Below are positions 5,809 through 10,075 of a stretch of DNA of 10,075 nt, piece by piece (the stretch's first letter is position 1; every line of letters begins with the position of its first letter). A program made the position numbers and the translations under genes. Location of the stretch: contig CAITAM010000291.1 of NCBI GenBank assembly GCA_903890265.1, positions 1 through 10,075 of the forward strand. Reading direction: 5' to 3'. The notes under the pieces were generated by a model, which was given only the letters and a program-made list of their open reading frames with translations, did not search any database and was not told where the DNA came from. The stretch comes from an uncultured Pseudomonadota bacterium. Its GTDB lineage: Bacteria > Pseudomonadota > Gammaproteobacteria > Steroidobacterales > Steroidobacteraceae.

Positions 5809-8307
5809 TTACTCCACAGTCGCTGCGGCACTGCCGATCATGGCCGCACACACGGCCTCGACAATCACGGCCGTTCGCCCCGGCGCACAGCCCGGACTGC
5901 ACGACGACAGCGTCGCAATCAGGCCCTGCAGTTCGGTCGTGACGGTAGCCGTATCCGGATTGGTGGCGAGGTTCTGTCCGAGCACGCGCGCGAGCAGTGG
6001 CGATATCACGAGATTTGCTCCATTACCGGCGAATGCCGTAGCGGGATCCGCCGAGAAATTGAACCCGGGGAAGTAGTTCGCGCTGGCGACGGGATCGTTC
6101 ACGAGCGAGCTGCAGTACTGGATCGCCAGCTGCGATATAGCCACCTGGTGCGATGCCGAGAACGAGGCGAAATCGTCACTGGGAGGAAGGGACTGCTGCA
6201 GGCTCTGGAACAGCGCACTGACCTTGGGGTCGCCCTGTGCCACGCCGGTCACCGTCGACATGGTGGCATTGATACGCCCGTAGTTCTTCACGCCGATGTC
6301 CGACGTAGCCGGCAGGTTCGCCGGCGTTGGCGCAGCGTAAATGGGCGACGTCCGGACGTTGCTGAACGAACCGAGCTTCTCGAACGTGAGGAAGAAAAGG
6401 TCGGACCCCGGCCCCTGCGAGAGGGGCACGACCGTACCCACGTTGGAGAGCGGAAAACCCTTCCCCGCGACGTAGCCCGACGAACTCACCGTAAGGTCGA
6501 GCGGCACGTATGCCTGACCCACCGCGGGCTCCTGGCCATTGATGCCGATACGCATCCCCTTCAGCGCGAACGATGGCGGGGGTGCTGTTGAGTTCAGCAC
6601 GATGAAGACCGGGGTGTTGAACAGATAGGAGTAGCTGTCGTACTGACTGACGAGGAACATTACGTACGAGTTCGCCGCGCCGACCTGCGCACTGACGTCG
6701 AACAGCAGATAATAGCGTTCACCAACACCCGCGTTGTAGTTCAGATTCACCTGCGCCTGGGTCAGGGCACGGTTGTAGATCGCCACCAGACGGAGAGTGC
6801 CGGTGAACGGGTTGGTGTTCGACACTTCGTTACCGAGCACGAGTGCGAAGGTGTTGTCCCACGCGCTGAAGTCACCGCCTTTTTGTGCGTCACCGGAGGC
6901 GACCAGCGCACCGTTGACGTAGATCTGTCGGCCATTGATGGGATCGTAGGTCAGGACGACGTGCTGCAGCGTCGCCTGCGCGACCTGATTGGCCGTGGGC
7001 GTTGAGACAGCCGGCATTCCGTTGGCACTCGTCTTTGAGTTCTGCAGCAGGAAATCGTAGTTGTACATCGTCTGGCCGAGAGTGAAGTTCCGGTTTGCCT
7101 TGCCGCCGGAGTAGCCGACGATGTAGGCGTTCGTCTGCGTCACATTGGCCGGCGCGACCCATGCTTCGACCGAGAACTCGCCGGTCGACGTAATCTGGTT
7201 GTAGAGCTTGGCGCTCGCACTGCTCGTTCCCTGCAGTTTGCCACCCGCACCGATCGCCACTCCCCAGCCGCCGACCCACTGCACGTTGCCGGAGAAGGTG
7301 AGATCAATGGACGGTTCCACGCCACTCGTGTCGTAGGCAATGGTACCGGTGCCCGTCTTGAACTCGTATTTCGCGATCAGGCTGCCCTCGTAGCGTCCCG
7401 TACCGCTTGCCACGGTACCGTCGTACAGCTTGAGCGCCTTCGACACCACCCACGAGTTGGGAATGTTGGTGACCGGCACCTGGTTCGCCATGGCCTGAAT
7501 CTTCGCCAGCATGGTGGCGGCGCTGGTCGCGCAATCCGGGGCCCAGCAGTTGTGCGCCTCGTCGCGCAGTCGCGCGACGAAGCGGGAGTTGGCCGGATTG
7601 TTGAGGTCGATCTTCTGCTGCGCCTCTGGATAGGCGACCGTGATGTCTTTGGCGGCGAAATAGGGTGACTGAGGGGTGGCGGCCGTCGGCGAGTGGCAGC
7701 GCTGGCAGTACTGGGTCAGTACTGGATAAACCGTCGACGCGAATGCCGTCGAATCGGCCGGCATCGCCCGGCCACCGGCGGGACTGATTGAGGGCGGAAC
7801 CTGCAGGACGACGCTCTGCGCCGACGCGGTGTGTGTCGAGCCGGCCCAGTTATTGATCCAGGACGTAATCTGGTCGGCGCAGGCGGACGTGCTCGCCAGC
7901 CAGCAATGATGCCCGGAGCCCACCTTGGCGACCATGGTCGACTTCGACGGGTCACTGAGGTCGACTACCGAGTTTGCAGCCTGATAGGCGAGGTTGATGT
8001 CGTCGTTGCGCGCGAAGCTCGGACTCTGGTTGCCCTGCACGTGGCAGTTCGAGCAACCGGCGACGCTGCGCAGATTGATCCACAGCGAGTCCTTGAACGC
8101 CTGCACGTCGGCGCTCGCGGGTGCGGGGCCGGCGTAAGTCACCGCCTGAGGCGCCGAGGTGTTCGGATTCTGGGTGGTCTGGACGCTGCTGCCGCCGCCA
8201 CACGCGGTTGCGAGGACGACCAGGGCCAGCGCGGGCAGGTACCTCAGGCGCGCAATCAGGGCGCGGAAGCCGGCGAGTTCAGTAACCGGCGAAGCGGCGT
8301 GAGTCAT
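5809..8307 (-). CDS. Diheme c-type cytochrome lipoprotein with LamG/concanavalin-like domain
   Basis: An 832-residue protein. The leader LRYLPALALVVLATAC ends in a lipobox-like site with C36, followed by GGGSS, so it is probably a lipoprotein. Two c-type heme sites are present, C85-SNC-H89 and C201-QRC-H205, each in a similar ~90-residue module that also contains an H-x-C-W element (H133-HCW and H252-NCW). Residues about 330-530 form a LamG/concanavalin A-like jelly roll (FSVEAWV, HVVLTYD..NGRQIYVNGALVASGD, LGNEV, GTLRLVAIYNRALT). A beta-rich region follows, then a C-terminal helical part with YCSSLVNDP and a CSPGC pair. The start has GAGG ten bases upstream, overlapping the TGA of the preceding cytochrome gene, and the genes are 12 bases apart. 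Likely role: surface or periplasmic electron transfer combined with ligand (glycan or protein) binding; the ligand is not identifiable from sequence. The heme and LamG calls are firm, the role is inference. Confidence 0.88.
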   Translation of the reverse strand: MTHAASPVTELAGFRALIARLRYLPALALVVLATACGGGSSVQTTQNPNTSAPQAVTYAGPAPASADVQAFKDSLWINLRSVAGCSNCHVQGNQSPSFARNDDINLAYQAANSVVDLSDPSKSTMVAKVGSGHHCWLASTSACADQITSWINNWAGSTHTASAQSVVLQVPPSISPAGGRAMPADSTAFASTVYPVLTQYCQRCHSPTAATPQSPYFAAKDITVAYPEAQQKIDLNNPANSRFVARLRDEAHNCWAPDCATSAATMLAKIQAMANQVPVTNIPNSWVVSKALKLYDGTVASGTGRYEGSLIAKYEFKTGTGTIAYDTSGVEPSIDLTFSGNVQWVGGWGVAIGAGGKLQGTSSASAKLYNQITSTGEFSVEAWVAPANVTQTNAYIVGYSGGKANRNFTLGQTMYNYDFLLQNSKTSANGMPAVSTPTANQVAQATLQHVVLTYDPINGRQIYVNGALVASGDAQKGGDFSAWDNTFALVLGNEVSNTNPFTGTLRLVAIYNRALTQAQVNLNYNAGVGERYYLLFDVSAQVGAANSYVMFLVSQYDSYSYLFNTPVFIVLNSTAPPPSFALKGMRIGINGQEPAVGQAYVPLDLTVSSSGYVAGKGFPLSNVGTVVPLSQGPGSDLFFLTFEKLGSFSNVRTSPIYAAPTPANLPATSDIGVKNYGRINATMSTVTGVAQGDPKVSALFQSLQQSLPPSDDFASFSASHQVAISQLAIQYCSSLVNDPVASANYFPGFNFSADPATAFAGNGANLVISPLLARVLGQNLATNPDTATVTTELQGLIATLSSCSPGCAPGRTAVIVEAVCAAMIGSAAATVE
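5812..5816 (-). promoter_or_regulatory. Shine-Dalgarno deciding the start of the DUF1501-like gene
   Basis: TGGAG on the minus strand lies immediately before the TAA of the upstream lipoprotein gene and seven bases before the ATG at 5804. It favours that ATG over the upstream GTG at 5831 and implies coupled translation of the two genes. Confidence 0.6.
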
Positions 8308-8319
8308 GGCGTGGTTCCC

Positions 8320-9549
8320 TCAGCTGCCACTGCAGTAGGCGGCCGTGTCGGCGAAAACCTGTTTGAGCTTGTAGCCCGTCGTCTTGAAGGTGCTCGCAAT
8401 CGTCGCGACCTGGCTTCGGTCCGCGTCGTTCGACGGCGGGCGCAGGCAAACGGCCTTGAAGACTTTCTGCACCTGGCACTGGGCAAACTGATCGCTGCCA
8501 GCAAGTTCGGCACCGAGCGACTTGGCGCCGTTGCCGGAACCAGGCAGCGCGGTGTTCCAGCCGAGCACGGAATTCGGTCCCTGGCGCCAGCGGTTGGTCC
8601 AGCTGTCGTCGGGCGTCACGAACCCGGCAGGAAACGTCGTGTTGTTGTGGAAGTACTTCGCGACCGGCTTACCGGCTGAATACTGGATCGATCCGGTGCT
8701 CGGGTCTGTCGTGAATACGAAGTCGTAGTAGGCAAAGGCCTGCGCCATGGGATCCATGCCACTGTGGCAGCCGATGCAATTGTTCATGAAAACACGGCTG
8801 TCACCGCCGGGACTGCGGCTTACGTCCTGGCGTATGCGGTCGGGCGGGCGGCTGGTGTCCATCACGTCGGTCACGTCACGGCACAGGTGGTTGATCAGCG
8901 TAAAGCGGAACATCGCCCGGTTGGTGCCGAGCTGGAAGAACGACTGGGCGGAGGCGCGCGTGGTCATCACACCCGCCGTCGCTGCCGCAGGGATGCCGGC
9001 CACGCTCGATTGCGTCGTCTGCACGAGGACTGCAGGATTGCCCAACTTCGCGCCGGTCGACTCGAGCTGGGCGTAATGGTCGTTGTTCGTGGTGGAGTAG
9101 GCAGGCAAGCCGAGACTGGACGCGCCGACATACAGGATGTCGGCGGACAATACCGTGTTGAACGGGACGTCGTCCCGCACCATCCCGATGACGGTAGCCA
9201 CGTAATCATTGAGCGGCGCGTATTGCGTTTGCGCCCGGTTGGTCCATGGCATGGCGAAATTCTTCAGGACGACGGAATAGAAATTGTCGTTCTGCATCGC
9301 CGTGTAGGCGGCTTTGCTGGCCTGGCCGGCCGTGATGTCCGCGGCCATCGATTCGAGCACGGCCTCTGTCGGCGGTACCCCGGTCAGGCGGGCGTGGATT
9401 CGCGCAGCCTGCTCGCGCGGCCCGGCCGAGGAGGCCGAGCAGACGATGAGGAGCAGCACCGCGGCGCAAGCCCCGGGCAGCGGCGAGTACGCCACGCGGC
9501 GGGGGGCTGGCGAGGACGGGAATGGTACCGGGGTCGTGGAGGCTTCCAT
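8320..9549 (-). CDS. Secreted monoheme c-type protein, DUF1549/DUF1588-like (Planctomycete cytochrome type)
   Basis: With the ATG at 9549 the protein has 409 residues. A Sec signal peptide spans roughly residues 17-42 (ACAAVLLLIVCSASSA). IHARLTGVPPTEAVL (51-65) resembles the RxLTGLPPT opening of DUF1549 domains, followed by the helical NFYSVVLKNFAMPWTN segment. Towards the middle, DTSRPPDRIRQDVSRSPGGD leads to the c-heme site C258-IGC-H262, then SGMDPMAQAFAYYDF, which recalls the C..CH...MDP...FE.FD pattern of DUF1588/DUF1585-type proteins. M265 or M268 could be the distal heme ligand. The C-terminus has cysteines in FAQCQVQKVF, KAVCLRPP and AAYCSG. Longer in-frame starts at 9582 and 9843 exist, but they put 11 or 98 basic, unconserved-looking residues before the signal peptide. 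No strong Shine-Dalgarno precedes 9549. It is the first gene of the minus-strand series, probably a periplasmic electron carrier or cytochrome-coupled enzyme. Heme binding is well supported; substrate is unknown. Confidence 0.85.
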   Translation of the reverse strand: MEASTTPVPFPSSPAPRRVAYSPLPGACAAVLLLIVCSASSAGPREQAARIHARLTGVPPTEAVLESMAADITAGQASKAAYTAMQNDNFYSVVLKNFAMPWTNRAQTQYAPLNDYVATVIGMVRDDVPFNTVLSADILYVGASSLGLPAYSTTNNDHYAQLESTGAKLGNPAVLVQTTQSSVAGIPAAATAGVMTTRASAQSFFQLGTNRAMFRFTLINHLCRDVTDVMDTSRPPDRIRQDVSRSPGGDSRVFMNNCIGCHSGMDPMAQAFAYYDFVFTTDPSTGSIQYSAGKPVAKYFHNNTTFPAGFVTPDDSWTNRWRQGPNSVLGWNTALPGSGNGAKSLGAELAGSDQFAQCQVQKVFKAVCLRPPSNDADRSQVATIASTFKTTGYKLKQVFADTAAYCSGS

Positions 9550-9589
9550 CGGGTGGCGCTCGCTTGGCCTGAAGAACAACATGGGCCGG

Positions 9590-9595
9590 ACTATA
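9590..9595 (-). promoter_or_regulatory. Candidate -10 box for the minus-strand cytochrome series
   Basis: TATAGT on the minus strand matches five of six consensus bases. It lies about 40 bases upstream of the ATG at 9549, giving a leader of roughly 35 bases and supporting that start over the ATG at 9582. The -35 region is poor. Confidence 0.3.
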
Positions 9596-9735
9596 GATAG
9601 CCGTGGTCCGTCGCGTAATGTCTCGGGGGAGCGACAATGCCCCATGCGTGAACTGCGTCTCGCTACGCCCGGGGAGGTCGTCCAACGTCGCGGGTCAGCG
9701 ACAGGTATTCGCGGCGGGTTTCCCACCGGTACCCC

Positions 9736-9741
9736 TATAAT
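9736..9741 (+). promoter_or_regulatory. Candidate -10 box for the plus-strand lipoprotein gene
   Basis: A perfect TATAAT stands out in GC-rich surroundings. It would start transcription near 9748, about 110 bases before the ATG at 9858. No matching -35 hexamer is seen 15-18 bases upstream, nor an extended -10 TG, so an activator or an alternative sigma factor would be needed if it is real. Confidence 0.4.
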
Positions 9742-9857
9742 CGGGCCCCGGGCAACTCCGATAACCTCGTCCGTGCGCCGGCAAACGCGACTGACGCAGA
9801 GACGTCGTATCGGCACTTGAACAGGCTGCGCACGGTTCGGCATCGAGGCGACACTGA

Positions 9858-10075
9858 ATGAGACTGCTACCGACAGGCGTTACCACCCGACGGCCGCCGC
9901 TGACGCTCCTGCTGACTGCGACCGTCCTCCTGATCGTGACGGCAATGGGTGGCTGCTCAAGCGGTGGGCTGAGCCGTGCGACCATCGGCAGCACGGCGCA
10001 GAACGACCCGGTGTCACCGGACTTCGCGGTGGCCTACATCAAGCGCAAGCTGCCCGCTGCCACCGCCGGCGGCGC
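9858..10075 (+). CDS. Lipoprotein N-terminus, possibly PD40/HzsA-related (partial, runs off right edge)
   Basis: Only the first 72 residues are in the window. The ATG is directly preceded in frame by TGA (9855-9857), so no longer start is possible, and GAGG lies nine bases upstream (9845-9848). Residues 15-29 are strongly hydrophobic (LTLLLTATVLLIVTA), followed by MGGC with C33 as the likely lipidated cysteine, though Met at -3 is not the usual lipobox residue. The segment NDPVSPDFAVAYIKRKLP (49-66) resembles what I recall of the mature N-terminus of large gammaproteobacterial lipoproteins with TolB-like PD40 repeats, called HzsA-related. This is a tentative resemblance based on a short stretch. 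The gene is divergent from the cytochrome series and may share its regulatory region. Confidence 0.6.
   Translation, partial: MRLLPTGVTTRRPPLTLLLTATVLLIVTAMGGCSSGGLSRATIGSTAQNDPVSPDFAVAYIKRKLPAATAGG

Larger units (their letters stand above)
9550..9857. other. Divergent intergenic region between cytochrome series and lipoprotein gene
   Basis: These 308 bases separate two outward-facing genes and are the obvious place for promoters of both. I see a TATAAT on the plus strand (9736-9741) and a TATAGT on the minus strand (9590-9595), both without a good -35 hexamer. No clear operator palindrome or terminator is visible. In-frame extensions of the cytochrome gene cross this region, but they look non-coding (basic, low hydrophobic order). 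Confidence 0.5.

Noticed and set aside
4662..5942. 426-residue open frame on the plus strand
   Set aside because: It lies wholly antisense to the DUF1501-like gene and the end of the diheme gene, is rich in Arg/Gly/His without domains, and is a typical high-GC shadow frame.
7831..9600. Long plus-strand frames (282 and 278 residues) opposite the cytochrome genes
   Set aside because: The opposite strand encodes heme motifs, signal peptides and a LamG domain; the plus-strand translations show none of these and look like shadows.
9550..9843. 98-residue N-terminal extension of the monoheme protein
   Set aside because: It is basic and disordered in character, precedes an obvious signal peptide, and crosses the probable promoter region.

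Overview
This high-GC window looks like a proteobacterial chromosome, most likely gammaproteobacterial. That is inferred from lipoprotein, Tat and Sec leaders, c-type heme motifs and gene style; no rRNA or other phylogenetic marker is present. There are eight real genes. Seven lie on the minus strand in one close-packed series, and one partial gene at the right edge points the other way. I found no tRNA, rRNA, CRISPR array, insertion sequence or phage gene.

Layout from right to left, in the direction of minus-strand transcription. A 308-base divergent intergenic region (9550-9857) separates a plus-strand lipoprotein fragment (9858 to the edge) from the minus-strand series. The series begins with a secreted monoheme protein of the DUF1549/DUF1588-like 'Planctomycete cytochrome' type (8320-9549). 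Next come a large lipoprotein with two duplicated c-heme modules and a LamG/concanavalin-like domain (5809-8307), a Tat-exported DUF1501-like protein (4227-5804), and a cytoplasmic methyltransferase with an N-terminal zinc ribbon and a C-terminal small helical domain (2794-4170). After a 229-base gap come a TlpA-like thioredoxin (1992-2564), a secreted coiled-coil protein of unknown function (1377-1955), and a secreted TPR protein running off the left edge (1-1380). The last two overlap by four bases (GTGA) with an excellent Shine-Dalgarno.

Taken together, six of the seven minus-strand products carry export signals, two are c-type cytochromes, and one is a thiol-disulfide protein that could service cytochrome or disulfide assembly. 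The simplest inference is an envelope or surface redox assembly of unknown substrate. It resembles the DUF1549/DUF1553-DUF1501 cytochrome pairs of Planctomycetes but has a different composition. The methyltransferase is the only clearly cytoplasmic member. Its family resemblance and co-transcription suggest modification of a partner or a small molecule, but the sequence does not show which.

The left-edge TPR gene is read from a GTG start and is open to base 1. Many long plus-strand reading frames opposite these genes are high-GC shadows and were left out.
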